Source: Microbacter sp. GSS18 (GTDB lineage: Bacteria > Actinomycetota > Actinomycetes > Actinomycetales > Microbacteriaceae). From it: DNA of 64,000 nt. Location: assembly GCA_029319145.1 (NCBI GenBank), contig CP119753.1, positions 2,046,001 to 2,110,000 on the forward strand. The letters are read 5' to 3'. Positions within the stretch are counted from its first letter, which is position 1, and each line of letters begins with the position of its first letter. Positions 37,399 through 49,408 of the stretch are shown here, one piece after another. A program made the position numbers and the translations under genes. Under the pieces are notes generated by a model. The model made no database searches and was not told where the DNA came from. It was given only the letters and a program-made list of their open reading frames with translations.

Positions 37399-37839
37399 CT
37401 ACGCCTGCAACGGCTCGAGCGCGAAGACGGCGATCTGTCGATCGGTGCGCGTCTGGTAGACGTCGTAGTCGGGCCACACCGCCGCCGCGCGCTCCCACCA
37501 CAGGGCGCGCTCGTCGCCGTCGAGTTCGCGGGCGGCGTAGTCGCGCTTGACCGCGCCGTCCTGAAGCTCGACATGCGGGTGCCGCCGCATGTTCTCGGCC
37601 CACACCGGCTCATCCGGCGCGCCGCCCTTGGAGGCGACGACCGCGTAGTGCCCGTCGTGCTCGACGCGCATGAGGGCGGTCTTGCGAAGGGCTCCGGTCT
37701 TGGCGCCCACCGTGGTCAGCACGATGATGGGCACGCCTCGCAGCGTGTTCGCCTCGGTCCCTCCCGAGGCTTCGAACTTCTCGGCCTGGGTGCGGGCCCA
37801 TTCGGCGGTCGACGGCTTGTACTCTCCGGTCAGCGGCAT
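37399..37839 (-). CDS. Deazaflavin-dependent (DDN family) nitroreductase-like protein
   Basis: 146 residues, complete for the family of F420(H2)-dependent quinone/nitro-reductases. Key segments: [25 protein letters not shown] (phosphate and ring binding) and [24 protein letters not shown]. Split-barrel fold predicted. It reduces quinones or other electron acceptors with reduced F420 if the organism makes it; some relatives use FMN. No F420 biosynthesis genes are in the window. A second, divergent member lies at 50990-51457. Confidence 0.87.
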   Translation of the reverse strand: MPLTGEYKPSTAEWARTQAEKFEASGGTEANTLRGVPIIVLTTVGAKTGALRKTALMRVEHDGHYAVVASKGGAPDEPVWAENMRRHPHVELQDGAVKRDYAARELDGDERALWWERAAAVWPDYDVYQTRTDRQIAVFALEPLQA

Positions 37840-37845
37840 CTTCCC

Positions 37846-37851
37846 ACCGTA
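37846..37851 (-). promoter_or_regulatory. -10 hexamer TACGGT, 6 bases before the DDN gene
   Basis: TACGGT, GGGAAG, then ATG 37839 on the minus strand. Confidence 0.5.
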
Positions 37852-37903
37852 CGACCTGCTGGCTAGCATGGCGCCTGATCGCGCCGACAGGACGGGAGAC
37901 GCC

Positions 37904-40492
37904 GTGGGGCTGAGGGATGTTCTGCGGGGCGCCGACGAGCCGCGCGTGCTGGAGCTGCGGGTGCACGGCGTGAACAACACCACGGCGCCGGCGCTGCTCG
38001 ACCTCCGCCCCGAGGACGTCGAGCTCGTCGCCGGCGACAAGCTCGGCAGCTTCTGGAGACCGAAGGGCGCAGCCCTCGACGCCATCGAGCAGGGCGGGCG
38101 CGGCTACGTGCCGAAGGGCATCCTGCGCGAGGCGTACTCGTGGGGCGGCATGGTCCGCACGACGCCGAATGTGGGCAACGTCGGAGCGCTGAGCATCCTG
38201 GCGGGTGCGGCCGTGCGCGTCGTGTACGCCCTGCTGCTCCCGTTCAGCATCGCCAACGCGGTGCACTGGACGAGGCGGCTCCCCGAGGCGGGCGACCGGC
38301 GCCCGCGGATCACGGCGGGTCTGACGAGGCTGTTCGGCCTGATGCTGACGCTGCTGTTCACGAGTGCCGCCGCGACGGTGGCACTCGACGTGGGCGCGGC
38401 GCAGTGCGCGGCCGATCCGGCCATGTGCGCGCCGATGCAGAGCGTGTTCGGACCCCTGTCGCAGTGGCAGGTCGGTGTGAGATTCGCTCTGCTCGGGCTC
38501 GTCCCAGCGGCCGCCGTCGGCGTGCTGTGGCTGATGTCGGCCGTGGCGCGCGTGCGATACGACGTGCTCCCCGGGATGCGCCGCGATGCGGTGTCCGCCC
38601 CGAGAGCAGCCGTGGGCCGCGGCGCGACGCCGACCCGCGAGCCCTCGGCGCTGCTGTCCCACCCCCACTTCTGGTCGACGCGGGCGTCGCGTCACCTCGC
38701 GCGCGTCCACCTCGCCGCGGCGCTGCTGCTCACCGCCGCGTTCCTCGCAGCCCATGCGGCATTCGACTGGTACACCGACTGCCAGGGACTGGGCGTGTCG
38801 GGCGCGTGCGTGGGCGATGCGTTCGGCGAACCGATGTTCACGGCCTTCTTCTGGCTCGCCGCCGCCGCGCTGGCGGGCCTGGCGGCGACGACGGTCCTCG
38901 CGGTGCTGCTCCCGGCGCCGGGCGTCTCGACGCCCGAACGGGCCGCCGCATCGCGGTCGTCCGTCCTCAGCGGCTCGTTCCTCGGCGGTGCGTTCGCGGT
39001 GTTCGCCGCCGTCGAGCTGCTCCTGGCGATCCCCGAGACGCCCCTCGACGTCGGTGTCAGCCGCCTCTACGGCGCCGGTGCCACGCCCCTCGTGATCATC
39101 ATGGTCGCCGGTGCCATCGCCGTCAGCGGGGTCGCGTGGCGCGGCCGCGGATCGCGGCGGGCCGCGGCGTGGTCGGGATGCGCGCCGGCGGTGTTCATGA
39201 CGGTGTCGCTGACGCTCGCCGTGGCGGCGAGCGCGATCGCGACCGTCACCGCCGGCGACTATCTCAACGGCGGCTTGGGGGCGGCGACGCTGGTGCGGCA
39301 GCAGGGGGCTGCCGCGAACGGCGTGCTGATCTCGTCGTCGTACATCGCCGGCGGTACGGCGGTGCTCGCGGGCGCCATCGTGGCGGCGGCCGTCGCTGCG
39401 GCGACCGTGCTCCTCCCCCGCCGCGACATGCGCCCGCGCGCGCGGGCCTGGGGGGCTCCCGCGGGTGCCGACGACGAGATCGTCCCGGTCGGCCCGGCCG
39501 TGCTGCCGCCGTCGCCGACGACGCTGCTCGCCCGGATCCGCGCCAAGCGCGTGACCGCCGCGCGGCTGCATCTGATCGAGCCGATCGGCGCGATCGCGGC
39601 CGTCACGCTGGGCCTGGCCGTGGCCTGCTCGCTCGCGTGGACGTGGGCGACGTACGCCGTGGACGACAACACGCTCGCCTCGGTCACGCCCCTGCCGCAG
39701 GTGACGGCGAACGTGCTGAACCTCGCGATCCCGACGCTCGCGGTCGTCGGACTCGGCCTCGTGGCGATGCTGGCCGGCGGATCCGTGCGCGAGGGCACGC
39801 GTCCGCTCGGGGTGGTGTGGGACATCGTGAGCTACCTGCCCCGCGCGGGGCATCCGTTCGGACCGCCGCCCTACTCGCAGCGCGCGGTGCCCGAGATCGC
39901 CGGCCGCCTGTTCACGTGGCTCACGGACCGGCCGGAACGGCGGGCGGTGCTCGCTGCGCACTCGATGGGCGGCGTTCTGGCGGTCTCGGCGCTGGGGCTG
40001 CTGGCCAGCTCGCCCGAGACGCGACCCGTGCTCGGGCGCGTGTCGCTGCTGACGTTCGGCGTCCAGCTGCGGCCGCTGTTCGGACGTCTTCTGCCGGAGC
40101 TGCTCGGCCCGCAGGTCCTCGGCACGCACGGATGCCGCGCGCCGCGGCTGCTGGCGCACGACCCGTGGTGGGACGACTTCGCCGCCGAGGGCGGCGAAGC
40201 CGCGGGCGCGCAGCCGGGGGCGGACCGTCCAGCGGGCGCGCTCGGAGGCGCCCTGCTGAGCGGCTGCGAGGTCCCGTGGCTGAGCCTGTGGCGCCTGACC
40301 GACTACCTCGGCTTCCCCGCGATGAGCTCGGCCCCCGCGGCCGGCGAGGGCGGCTTCGTCAACGATGTCGACCGCTTCGCCGAGGAGCTGGACCTCAGCG
40401 GCTACATGGTCGAGGTCGGCACGCACGGCGCCTACTACCGGGCCCCGGCCTATGAGCGCGCCGTGTCGGAGCTCGCAGGGCTCCGCCGCTGA
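37904..40492 (+). CDS. Large multi-pass membrane protein with alpha/beta-hydrolase-like ends
   Basis: 862 residues. The N-terminus contains [12 protein letters not shown], a strand-His-Gly pattern seen at the start of lipase-like folds. About eleven hydrophobic segments follow (around 90-620). The C-terminal domain contains [10 protein letters not shown] with Ser687 as a candidate nucleophile, resembling GHSMGG lipases. A hydrolase fold therefore seems to be interrupted by a large membrane insertion. I prefer GTG 37904 with GGGAG upstream; ATG 37868 in the same frame is 12 codons longer. Substrate unknown, possibly a lipid. Confidence 0.7.
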   Translation: MGLRDVLRGADEPRVLELRVHGVNNTTAPALLDLRPEDVELVAGDKLGSFWRPKGAALDAIEQGGRGYVPKGILREAYSWGGMVRTTPNVGNVGALSILAGAAVRVVYALLLPFSIANAVHWTRRLPEAGDRRPRITAGLTRLFGLMLTLLFTSAAATVALDVGAAQCAADPAMCAPMQSVFGPLSQWQVGVRFALLGLVPAAAVGVLWLMSAVARVRYDVLPGMRRDAVSAPRAAVGRGATPTREPSALLSHPHFWSTRASRHLARVHLAAALLLTAAFLAAHAAFDWYTDCQGLGVSGACVGDAFGEPMFTAFFWLAAAALAGLAATTVLAVLLPAPGVSTPERAAASRSSVLSGSFLGGAFAVFAAVELLLAIPETPLDVGVSRLYGAGATPLVIIMVAGAIAVSGVAWRGRGSRRAAAWSGCAPAVFMTVSLTLAVAASAIATVTAGDYLNGGLGAATLVRQQGAAANGVLISSSYIAGGTAVLAGAIVAAAVAAATVLLPRRDMRPRARAWGAPAGADDEIVPVGPAVLPPSPTTLLARIRAKRVTAARLHLIEPIGAIAAVTLGLAVACSLAWTWATYAVDDNTLASVTPLPQVTANVLNLAIPTLAVVGLGLVAMLAGGSVREGTRPLGVVWDIVSYLPRAGHPFGPPPYSQRAVPEIAGRLFTWLTDRPERRAVLAAHSMGGVLAVSALGLLASSPETRPVLGRVSLLTFGVQLRPLFGRLLPELLGPQVLGTHGCRAPRLLAHDPWWDDFAAEGGEAAGAQPGADRPAGALGGALLSGCEVPWLSLWRLTDYLGFPAMSSAPAAGEGGFVNDVDRFAEELDLSGYMVEVGTHGAYYRAPAYERAVSELAGLRR

Positions 40493-40507
40493 CCGCCGCG
40501 CGACATG

Positions 40508-40550
40508 CGGAAGGGGCGGATGCCGCGCGATGCGGCATCCGCCCCTTCCG
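40508..40550. terminator. Bidirectional terminator between the membrane hydrolase and sucD
   Basis: Perfect 19-base arms with a GCGAT loop, 15 bases after one stop and 18 bases after the convergent sucD stop. Confidence 0.88.
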
Positions 40551-40568
40551 GCGTTCGTTCGCCGTCGG

Positions 40569-42761
<2,193 letters not shown>

Positions 42762-42810
42762 CTACCGGCGGCGAGGCGGTTCTTACCGTGTGACCGCCGC
42801 CGGGTGCCGT

Positions 42811-42816
42811 TAGGCT
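42811..42816 (+). promoter_or_regulatory. -10 hexamer TAGGCT, 6 bases before the TetR gene at 42823
   Basis: TAGGCT, CGGGAT, then ATG. Confidence 0.5.
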
Positions 42817-42822
42817 CGGGAT

Positions 42823-43494
42823 ATGAGCGATGTCGCGTCCGGCGCACCCGCCGCCCGCACGGCGGTCGTGGCCGCCGCGCTGGAGCTCTTCGCCGCCCAG
42901 GGCTTCGATCAGACCTCGGTCGAGCAGATCGCCCAGGCCGCGGGCGTCTCGCGCTCGACGTTCTTCCGCCAGTTCGGCGGCAAGGACGATGTGATCTTCA
43001 CCGACCATGAACAGCTGCTCGAGGAGCTGCGTCAGTTCCTCGCCAAGCCGCACGCGAATCCGTGGCACGCGGTGTGCGAGGCATCCGTCCGCGTGTTCAG
43101 CCACTTCGCCGCCGACCCCGAGCTCGCGAGGCGCCGCTACGGCGTCGTCCGCGAGGTGCCGGCGCTCCGCGAACGCGAGATCATCACCGTCTTCCGCTAC
43201 GAGCGCCTGTTCGACGAGTACCTGCGCGATGCGCTGCCGGGCATCGACCCGCTCGACGCGGTCGGGTTCGCCGCACTGGTGACCGCCGTCCACAACCACG
43301 TGCTTCGGCAGCTGCTGCGCGGCCCCAAGCGCGTGCCCGTCGCGACGCTGCGGAGGGCGCTGGACGACGCCATGCGCCGATTCGGCGTGCTGGACGACCC
43401 CGAACCGGCGGACGACGATGTCGTGGTCGCCGTCTTCCCCAAGCGGATGCCGCGTGCCGAGGTCGCCCGCCGCCTCGGCGCACAGCTGGACTGA
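42823..43494 (+). CDS. TetR-family transcriptional regulator
   Basis: 223 residues. HTH at about 10-55 ([42 protein letters not shown]), then an all-helical ligand domain without recognisable signature ([14 protein letters not shown] onward). Divergent from sucC with a 150-base gap, and 87 bases upstream of a P-type ATPase in the same direction. Either could be its target. No obvious TetR palindrome was found next to it. Confidence 0.87.
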   Translation: MSDVASGAPAARTAVVAAALELFAAQGFDQTSVEQIAQAAGVSRSTFFRQFGGKDDVIFTDHEQLLEELRQFLAKPHANPWHAVCEASVRVFSHFAADPELARRRYGVVREVPALREREIITVFRYERLFDEYLRDALPGIDPLDAVGFAALVTAVHNHVLRQLLRGPKRVPVATLRRALDDAMRRFGVLDDPEPADDDVVVAVFPKRMPRAEVARRLGAQLD

Positions 43495-43568
43495 CGGGAC
43501 CGTCAGGCGCCGACGAGGCGCGCCGAGGACGCGGACCGAAAGACCCGCGAGGGCACGCGTCGCACGAG

Positions 43569-43574
43569 TATGTT
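43569..43574 (+). promoter_or_regulatory. -10 hexamer TATGTT, 7 bases before the second P-type ATPase
   Basis: TATGTT, CGGAGCC, then ATG 43582. It also argues for 43582 over ATG 43570 as the start. Confidence 0.5.
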
Positions 43575-43581
43575 CGGAGCC

Positions 43582-46275
43582 ATGACCGCGACGGAGACCT
43601 CGTCCACCGCTGCCTGGTTCGCCCGCGACGCCGATGATGTCGTGTCCGCGCTCGGCTCCGACCGCGATCGCGGCCTGAGCAGCGCCGACGCCGACAAGCG
43701 CCTCGCCGAGCACGGGCCCAACGCCATCGCCTCCGAGCCGCCGCCCTCGGTGTGGCAGGTGGGCCTGCGCACCCTGGCCGACCCGATGAACATCATGCTG
43801 GTCGCCGTCTCGGTCATCAGCATCGTCATCAACCAGCTCAGCGTCGGCATCCTGGTCGGCGCTCTGGTGATCCTGAACGTGGTGCTCGGCACGCGGCAGG
43901 AGATGAAGGCGCTCGCATCGGTCGACGCCCTCGCGAAGATGCAGATCCCGCAGGCACGCGTGACGCGCGACGGGTCTCTCAAGCAGATCGATGCGACGAC
44001 GCTCGTCCCCGGCGACGTGATCCAACTCGAGGCCGGCGACGTCGTGCCCGCCGACGCGCGCATCCTGCGATCGGCGACGCTCGAGACGCAGGAGGCCGCG
44101 CTGACCGGCGAGAGCGCGCCGATCGCCAAGGACGCCGCGACCGTCGCCGATCCCGATACGACGCTCGGCGACCGCTCCGACATGGTGTTCCAGAACACGC
44201 AGGTCACGCGCGGCACCGCCACCGCCGTCGTGACCGCGACCGGCATGGACACCGAGATGGGGCGCATCGCGTCGATGCTCTCGGCCGTCAAGCACGCGAA
44301 GTCGCCGCTGCAGCGCGAACTCGACTCGCTCACCGGCGTCCTCGGATGGATCGCCTGGGGCGCGGTGGCCGTCATCGTCGTCGTCGGGCTGGTGCGCGGT
44401 CAGGAGATCGCCTCGGTGCTCCTGTTGGGCATCTCGATGGCGATCTCGGCGATCCCGACGGGCCTGCCGACCTTCGTGCAGGGAATGCTGTCGTACGGCT
44501 CGCAGCAGCTGGCCGAGCACAACGCCGTGGTGAAGAACCTCACCGACGTCGAGACACTGGGCGCGACGAGCGCCATCAACTCCGACAAGACCGGCACGCT
44601 CACCATGAACGAGATGACGGTCGAGTCGCTGTACTACCTCGGCGACTGGTACTCCGTCGCCGGCTCCGGCTACGCCAAGCACGGCGAGATCCGCGGCGTC
44701 GCCGGCCATCCCGTCCCCGACTTCGAGCGCCTCGCCTACGGGCTCACCCTCTGCAGCGACGCCACGGTCTCCGACGACGGCGAGGTGGTCGGCGACCCGA
44801 CCGAGGCGGCGCTCATCGTGCTCGCGGCGAAGATGGGCGTCGACGCCGAGCTCACGCGCGCCGAGTACCCGCGGCTCGCCGAGGTGCCCTTCGACTCCGA
44901 GTACAAGTTCATGGCGACCTTCCACCGCGTGAACTTCACCGGCACGCCGGTGCAGGGGGCCTTCGTCAAGGGCGGCCCCGACGTCGTGCTCGCCCGCTGC
45001 ACGACCGCCGCGACGGCGGCGGGCGTCGTGCCGATCGACCAGCAGCGGGACGCGATCGTCGAGGCCAACCGCCAGCTGTCCGAGCAGGGCCTGCGCGTCC
45101 TCGCCTTCGCGGTGCGGCGCTTCGACCTCGACGAGCCGCTGCCCGCCGACCCGATGAGCGCCGTCGAGGAGCTGACCTTCGTGGGCCTCGTCGGGATCAT
45201 CGACCCGCTGCGGCCCTCGTCCAAGGAGGCCGTGCGCATTGCGAGCGAGGCCGGCATCGAGGTCCGCATGATCACCGGCGACCACGCGATCACCGCCGCG
45301 GCGATCGGCGCGAAGCTCGGGCTCGGCCCCGGAGCCGCCAGCGGCGCCGACATCCAGGCGATGAGCGACGATGAGCTGAAGAAGAAGCTCCCCGACCTGC
45401 ACGTGTTCGGACGCGTCACCCCGCAGGACAAGCTGCGCCTGGCGCGGCTCATGCAGGAGGACGGCGCGATCGTGGCGATGACCGGCGACGCCGTCAACGA
45501 CGCCGCCGCGCTCAAGCAGGCCGACATCGGCGTCGCGATGGGATCGGGCAGCGAGGTCACGAAGCAGGCCGGGAAGATGATCCTGGTCGACGACAACTTC
45601 GGCACGCTGGTCACGGCGGTCAAGCTCGGCAGGGCGATCTACGACAAGGTCGTCGGCTACGTGCGGTTCCAGATGGCGCAGCTGTTCGCCCTGGTGATCC
45701 TGTTCCTGGCGGCATCCGTCTTCGACATCAACAACGGCGTTCCGCTGTCGCCGATCATGGTGCTGTTCCTGAACTTCTTCATCACGGTCTTCCCCGTCAT
45801 CGTGATCATGCTCGACCCGGCGCCGGACGACATCATGCGCAAGCCCCCGCGCGACCCGAAGAAGACGATCGCGAACCGCGGCGCCGTGACCGCATGGCTC
45901 GTGTACGGGTCCCTGCTGTTCATCGCGACCCTCGTGCCGCTGCTGGCGCTTCCCGGCCAGCTGAGCTCGACCGAGCCCAACGTCCCGGTGACGATGGCCT
46001 TCGTCGTCATGGCGCTGGGATCGGTGTTCTACGGACTCGTGCTGCGCCGCGACCCCGAGTCGGGACTCGCCGCGCCGATCCTCGGCGCGGTCAAGTGGCT
46101 GTCGATCCCGTTCGCCCTGACGGTCGTCGCCGTCGAGGTCGGGTTCATGCAGAACTTCGTGGGCACGACGAGCCTCACCGGGATGCAGTGGCTGGCGAGC
46201 CTGGGCCTGGCGGTCGCGCCGGCGGTGCTGATCGAACTCGGCAAGGTGGTGCGGCGGGCGCGCGCCCAGTCGTAG
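43582..46275 (+). CDS. Cation-transporting P-type ATPase (second paralogue)
   Basis: 897 residues. Same architecture as the ATPase at 20390-23107: N-domain at about 10-80, actuator LTGESAPIAKD, phosphorylation site DKTGT with Asp335, KGGPDVV, TGDAVNDAAALKQADIGVAMGSGSEVTKQAG, and six C-terminal helices. The TM4 ion-site motif is IPTGLP (291-296), again lacking the Glu of Ca2+ pumps (PEGLP). This makes Ca2+ an unsafe guess, despite the overall P2 look. Expressed alone, 90 bases before the AI-2E-type gene. Confidence 0.88.
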   Translation: MTATETSSTAAWFARDADDVVSALGSDRDRGLSSADADKRLAEHGPNAIASEPPPSVWQVGLRTLADPMNIMLVAVSVISIVINQLSVGILVGALVILNVVLGTRQEMKALASVDALAKMQIPQARVTRDGSLKQIDATTLVPGDVIQLEAGDVVPADARILRSATLETQEAALTGESAPIAKDAATVADPDTTLGDRSDMVFQNTQVTRGTATAVVTATGMDTEMGRIASMLSAVKHAKSPLQRELDSLTGVLGWIAWGAVAVIVVVGLVRGQEIASVLLLGISMAISAIPTGLPTFVQGMLSYGSQQLAEHNAVVKNLTDVETLGATSAINSDKTGTLTMNEMTVESLYYLGDWYSVAGSGYAKHGEIRGVAGHPVPDFERLAYGLTLCSDATVSDDGEVVGDPTEAALIVLAAKMGVDAELTRAEYPRLAEVPFDSEYKFMATFHRVNFTGTPVQGAFVKGGPDVVLARCTTAATAAGVVPIDQQRDAIVEANRQLSEQGLRVLAFAVRRFDLDEPLPADPMSAVEELTFVGLVGIIDPLRPSSKEAVRIASEAGIEVRMITGDHAITAAAIGAKLGLGPGAASGADIQAMSDDELKKKLPDLHVFGRVTPQDKLRLARLMQEDGAIVAMTGDAVNDAAALKQADIGVAMGSGSEVTKQAGKMILVDDNFGTLVTAVKLGRAIYDKVVGYVRFQMAQLFALVILFLAASVFDINNGVPLSPIMVLFLNFFITVFPVIVIMLDPAPDDIMRKPPRDPKKTIANRGAVTAWLVYGSLLFIATLVPLLALPGQLSSTEPNVPVTMAFVVMALGSVFYGLVLRRDPESGLAAPILGAVKWLSIPFALTVVAVEVGFMQNFVGTTSLTGMQWLASLGLAVAPAVLIELGKVVRRARAQS

Positions 46276-46352
46276 CGCGGTCGCGTCGCCGCCGGTCGCT
46301 GCGACACCACCGGATCGGCGGGGTCGTGTCGACCGGCAGCGCGCCGGGTGGC

Positions 46353-46358
46353 TACTGT
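46353..46358 (+). promoter_or_regulatory. -10 hexamer TACTGT, 7 bases before the AI-2E-type gene
   Basis: TACTGT, CTGGTGC, then ATG 46366. Confidence 0.5.
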
Positions 46359-46365
46359 CTGGTGC

Positions 46366-47535
46366 ATGGGATTGTTCACTCGCACCCCGAAGACGATCGA
46401 GCTTGCGTCGCAGGATGCCGATCTGAAGGCGACCCGGGCGCCGTGGAGCCTGTGGGCCGACGGCTTCGGACGCCTCGCGATACGCGCGCTGCAGATCATC
46501 CTCGTCGTGGCCGTGGCCGCCGGGATCATCTGGGCGATCCAGCAGGTCACGCTCGTGTCGATCCCGCTCGCGATCGCGCTCATCCTCGCCTCGGCCTTCG
46601 CACCGGTGATGACGTGGATGCGGCAGCGCGGCGTTCCCTCTGTGCTCGCGACGGTCATCTCCCTCTTCGCCGTCCTGGTCATCCTGACCGGCGTCGGCTG
46701 GCTCATCACGTGGGCGGTGCAGGATCAGTGGGAGGAGCTGTACAGCCAGGCCGAGGAAGGCCTGCTGTCGCTGCTGGCCTGGATCGACACGCTTCCGTTC
46801 GCCCCGAGCGACAATCAGATCGCGGACTGGACCGCGCAGCTCATCGACTTCGTCACGAGCGCCCAGTTCGGTTCGGGGGCCATCGCGGGTGTCAGCGCCG
46901 TCGCGAGCTTCATCACCGGACTCGTGCTCATGGTCGTGATCCTGTTCTTCTTCCTCAAGGACGGCCCGCAGATGTGGGAGTTCGTGCTCCGGCCGTTCAC
47001 CGGGGCGGCGTACGAGCGAGCGCAGCGCATCGGCGACAAGACCGTGGTCACGCTCGGCTCGTACGTGCGCGGCACCGCGTCGGTCGCACTCGTCGACGCC
47101 ATCGGCATCCTGATCGGCCTGCTCATCCTGCAGGTGCCGCTGGCGATTCCGCTGGCCGTGCTGGTGTTCCTCCTGGCGTTCATCCCGATCGTCGGCGCGA
47201 CCATCGCCGGCATCCTCGCCGCGCTCGTCGCGCTCGTCGCGAACGGATGGCTCAACGCCGTCCTGGTGGTCGGGGTCATCATCCTGGTGCAGCAGCTCGA
47301 GGGCAACTTCCTGCAGCCGGTCCTGATGGGGCGTCAGACCAAGCTCAACGCGTTCGTCGTGCTCGTCGCCCTCGCCGCCGGCACCACGGTCGGGGGCATC
47401 CTCGGCGCGGTCCTGGCCGTTCCGATCACGGCGGTGGCCTGGGGCATCGTGCAGGTGTGGTACGGAGAGGACCTGCCCGCCCGGTGGGCGCGTCCGAAGA
47501 AGAACCCGCAGGTGGCCCTCGATCCCGGGGACTGA
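46366..47535 (+). CDS. AI-2E family transporter
   Basis: 389 residues, seven to eight hydrophobic segments: near 30-52, 60-80, 95-118 and a C-terminal cluster from 180 to 365 with LAFIPIVGATIAGILAALVALVANG and the family-typical QQLEGNFLQPVLMGRQTKLNAFVVLVALAAGT. AI-2E (YdiK/PerM-like) proteins are membrane permeases proposed for autoinducer or Na+/H+ export; the substrate here is unknown. The ATG at 46366, directly after the -10 hexamer, is preferred to an in-frame ATG at 46348. Confidence 0.87.
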   Translation: MGLFTRTPKTIELASQDADLKATRAPWSLWADGFGRLAIRALQIILVVAVAAGIIWAIQQVTLVSIPLAIALILASAFAPVMTWMRQRGVPSVLATVISLFAVLVILTGVGWLITWAVQDQWEELYSQAEEGLLSLLAWIDTLPFAPSDNQIADWTAQLIDFVTSAQFGSGAIAGVSAVASFITGLVLMVVILFFFLKDGPQMWEFVLRPFTGAAYERAQRIGDKTVVTLGSYVRGTASVALVDAIGILIGLLILQVPLAIPLAVLVFLLAFIPIVGATIAGILAALVALVANGWLNAVLVVGVIILVQQLEGNFLQPVLMGRQTKLNAFVVLVALAAGTTVGGILGAVLAVPITAVAWGIVQVWYGEDLPARWARPKKNPQVALDPGD

Positions 47536-47595
47536 GCCCCGTCCGCCGCACCCGGGTCCTCCGCCACGCCCGAGTCCTCGGCCTCACGGTCGACG

Positions 47596-47646
47596 TGTCC
47601 CACTTCTGGCCGCCTGACGCGCTTCGCAGCGGCGAGAAGTGGGACA
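47596..47646. repeat. Palindromic intergenic element, TGTCCCACTTCT arms
   Basis: Perfect 12-base arms (47596-47607 and 47635-47646) plus further pairing GGCCGCCTG / CAGCGGCG inside. It lies 60 bases after the AI-2E gene. Could act as a terminator, but its design resembles elements A and B. Confidence 0.65.
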
Positions 47647-47792
47647 TGCCTGAGGCAGAACCGAGCCGATCGGCGGCATCCGGGCGCCGAAGATAGGGCA
47701 TCCTCCCGATGGGGGCGCACCCCCTTAGGGAGCATCGTCGTACCTGTCAGCACGGACCGCCGGATCACCGGCTGCGACAGGGAGACGAACCG

Positions 47793-47987
47793 ATGGACAG
47801 CACGACCTTCACCGCCTACCGCCTCGACCACCACCGCGCCGCGCAGCTCGACCGCGAGAACGCGATCATCCGCGCACAGCGCGAGCGCGCATCATCGGCG
47901 GAGCCGTACACGCACAGCGGGGTGATCGCGCGCGTCCTGCGATTCGTCGCGCCCCGGCGGCTACACCGCGTCGCGTCCGCGCACTGA
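47793..47987 (+). CDS. Small protein, family member 1
   Basis: 64 residues of unknown function. N-terminal TAYRLDHHRAAQLDRENAII matches member 2 (48049-48243) residue by residue in the pattern TA-x-x-LD-x-HRAA-x-L-x-REN. The middle is helical and charged, the C-terminus basic (APRRLHRVASAH). GGGAGACGAACCG precedes ATG 47793. The pairing with member 2 makes it a real gene and not a chance ORF. Confidence 0.7.
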   Translation: MDSTTFTAYRLDHHRAAQLDRENAIIRAQRERASSAEPYTHSGVIARVLRFVAPRRLHRVASAH

Positions 47988-47988
47988 C

Positions 47989-47994
47989 GTATCA
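47989..47994 (+). promoter_or_regulatory. GTATCA upstream motif of small-protein gene 2
   Basis: ACGTATCA occurs 54 bases before this ATG and 55 bases before the ATG of the third small gene (50698-50703). Candidate shared promoter element. Confidence 0.4.
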
Positions 47995-48048
47995 GACCGC
48001 CCGTTCCCGACTCCTCACAGGCAACGGACCGAGCGAAGGGAGAACGCC

Positions 48049-48243
48049 ATGTACACGGTCTACACCGCGCAGAAGCTGGATGCGCATCGGGCCGCCGAGC
48101 TCGCCCGGGAGAACGAGATGATCCTGGCCCACTACGAGCGCGGCGCCGCGAAGAAGCGGCCCACGGGATTCGCCGTCGTGACCGACTGGTTCACGGGGCT
48201 CGTGCGCCCCCGCACGCGACTGGTCGCGGCGCACACCGGCTGA
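48049..48243 (+). CDS. Small protein, family member 2
   Basis: 64 residues. N-terminal TAQKLDAHRAAELARENEMI is clearly homologous to member 1, the C-terminus is WFTGLVRPRTRLVAAHTG. GAAGGGAGAACGCC precedes the ATG. No membrane segment or signal peptide; a short amphipathic helix is likely at 5-32. Followed by a strong terminator. Function unknown. Confidence 0.72.
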   Translation: MYTVYTAQKLDAHRAAELARENEMILAHYERGAAKKRPTGFAVVTDWFTGLVRPRTRLVAAHTG

Positions 48244-48259
48244 CCTCTGCCGCTGGGGA

Positions 48260-48292
48260 CGGGCGGGGCGGGACGATGTCCCGCCCCGCCCG
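48260..48292 (+). terminator. Terminator after small-protein gene 2
   Basis: Perfect 15-base GC-only-rich arms with a GAT loop, 17 bases after the stop. Confidence 0.8.
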
Positions 48293-48361
48293 CAGCGCGT
48301 CGGCACGCGTTCCGGCGCGCGGCACCTCCCGCGTCGGCAGCGCCGGGGGCAGGATGGACCC

Positions 48362-49408
48362 ATGCCGTACGAGATCCCCGCGCCGATGCTCGCCAAGGCC
48401 GTGCCCGCGGTGCCCGATGCCGCCAAGCATCCCGGCGGGATCAGCTTCGAGCCGAAGTGGGACGGCTTCCGCGCACTGGTGTCGTGGGACGGCGAGCGCG
48501 TCGACATCGGCAGCCGCGGCGCGAAGCCGCTGACCCGCTACTTCCCCGAACTCGTCGAGGCGTTCGCGCGTCTGCTCCCCGAGCCGTGCCTGATCGACGG
48601 CGAGATCGTGGTGCCCACCGGCGAGCCGGGGGCTCAGCGCCTGGACTGGGAGGCGCTCACCCAGCGCATCCACCCGGCGGCGTCGCGCGTGAACATGCTC
48701 GCCGAATCGACGCCGGCGATGCTCATCGCCTTCGACCTCCTCGCCCGCGGCGAGCGCGACCTGCGCGACGAGCCGTTCGCGGTGCGGCGGGCCGAGCTGG
48801 TCGACCTGCTCGGCGGCGTGCCGCATCCGGTCCACGTCACGCGCACGACCCAGGACCCCGACGTCGCCCGGCGCTGGCTGGACGAGTTCGAGGGCGCGGG
48901 CCTCGACGGCGTGGTCGCCAAGCCGCTCGCCAAGCCCTACGAGCCGAACAAGCGGTCGCAGTTCAAGATCAAGCACGCGCGCACCGCCGACGTCGTCGCG
49001 CTGGGCTATCGCATCCACAAGTCCGGTCGCGGCCTCGGATCGCTGCTGGTCGGGCTGTACACGCCGGCCGGGGAGCTGGTCAACGTCGGCGCCGTCGCGG
49101 CGTTCAGCGACAAGCGCCGGCTCGAGCTGATCGACGAGCTCGCACCGCTCGTGGAGCTCGACGCCGACGGCGAAGCGGCGACCGGCGAGACCGAGCGCTC
49201 GCGGTTCACCGGGTCGAAGGACGTCTCGTTCGTGCGACTGCGCCCAGAGAAGGTCCTCGAGGTGCGCTACGACCAGCTCGAGGGGTGGCGGTTCCGCCAC
49301 ACCGTCCAGTTCGAGCGCTGGCGCCCCGATCGCGACGCGCGCTCGTGCACGTACGACCAGCTCGAGACGGTGTCGGCCTACGACCTCGGGAACGTCCTGG
49401 ACTCATGA
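48362..49408 (+). CDS. ATP-dependent DNA ligase, LigC-like
   Basis: 348 residues. Adenylation domain at about 1-205 with the nucleotidyl-transfer Lys32 in EPKWDGFRA, then DGEIVVP, FDLLARG, EGVVAK-type motif LDGVVAKPL and KIKHARTADVV; OB-fold domain to the end (VRLRPEKVLEVRYDQLEGWRFRHTVQF). Seals nicks; relatives act in NHEJ-like or base-excision repair. It has no polymerase or nuclease domain fused. A LigD-type polymerase is encoded separately 2 kb away (51450-52475). CAGGAT lies six bases before the ATG. Confidence 0.92.
   Translation: MPYEIPAPMLAKAVPAVPDAAKHPGGISFEPKWDGFRALVSWDGERVDIGSRGAKPLTRYFPELVEAFARLLPEPCLIDGEIVVPTGEPGAQRLDWEALTQRIHPAASRVNMLAESTPAMLIAFDLLARGERDLRDEPFAVRRAELVDLLGGVPHPVHVTRTTQDPDVARRWLDEFEGAGLDGVVAKPLAKPYEPNKRSQFKIKHARTADVVALGYRIHKSGRGLGSLLVGLYTPAGELVNVGAVAAFSDKRRLELIDELAPLVELDADGEAATGETERSRFTGSKDVSFVRLRPEKVLEVRYDQLEGWRFRHTVQFERWRPDRDARSCTYDQLETVSAYDLGNVLDS

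Noticed and set aside
33203..37459. Very long plus-strand open frame (1418 codons) antisense to purH, purN and DUF6350
   Set aside because: Composition is Arg/His/Asp-rich with no domain, and real genes with full motifs occupy the other strand. High GC makes such frames common.
37860..37903. ATG 37868 as start of the membrane hydrolase
   Set aside because: It overlaps a TAGCAT hexamer and lacks a ribosome binding site, whereas GTG 37904 has GGGAG at the right distance. Not fully excluded.
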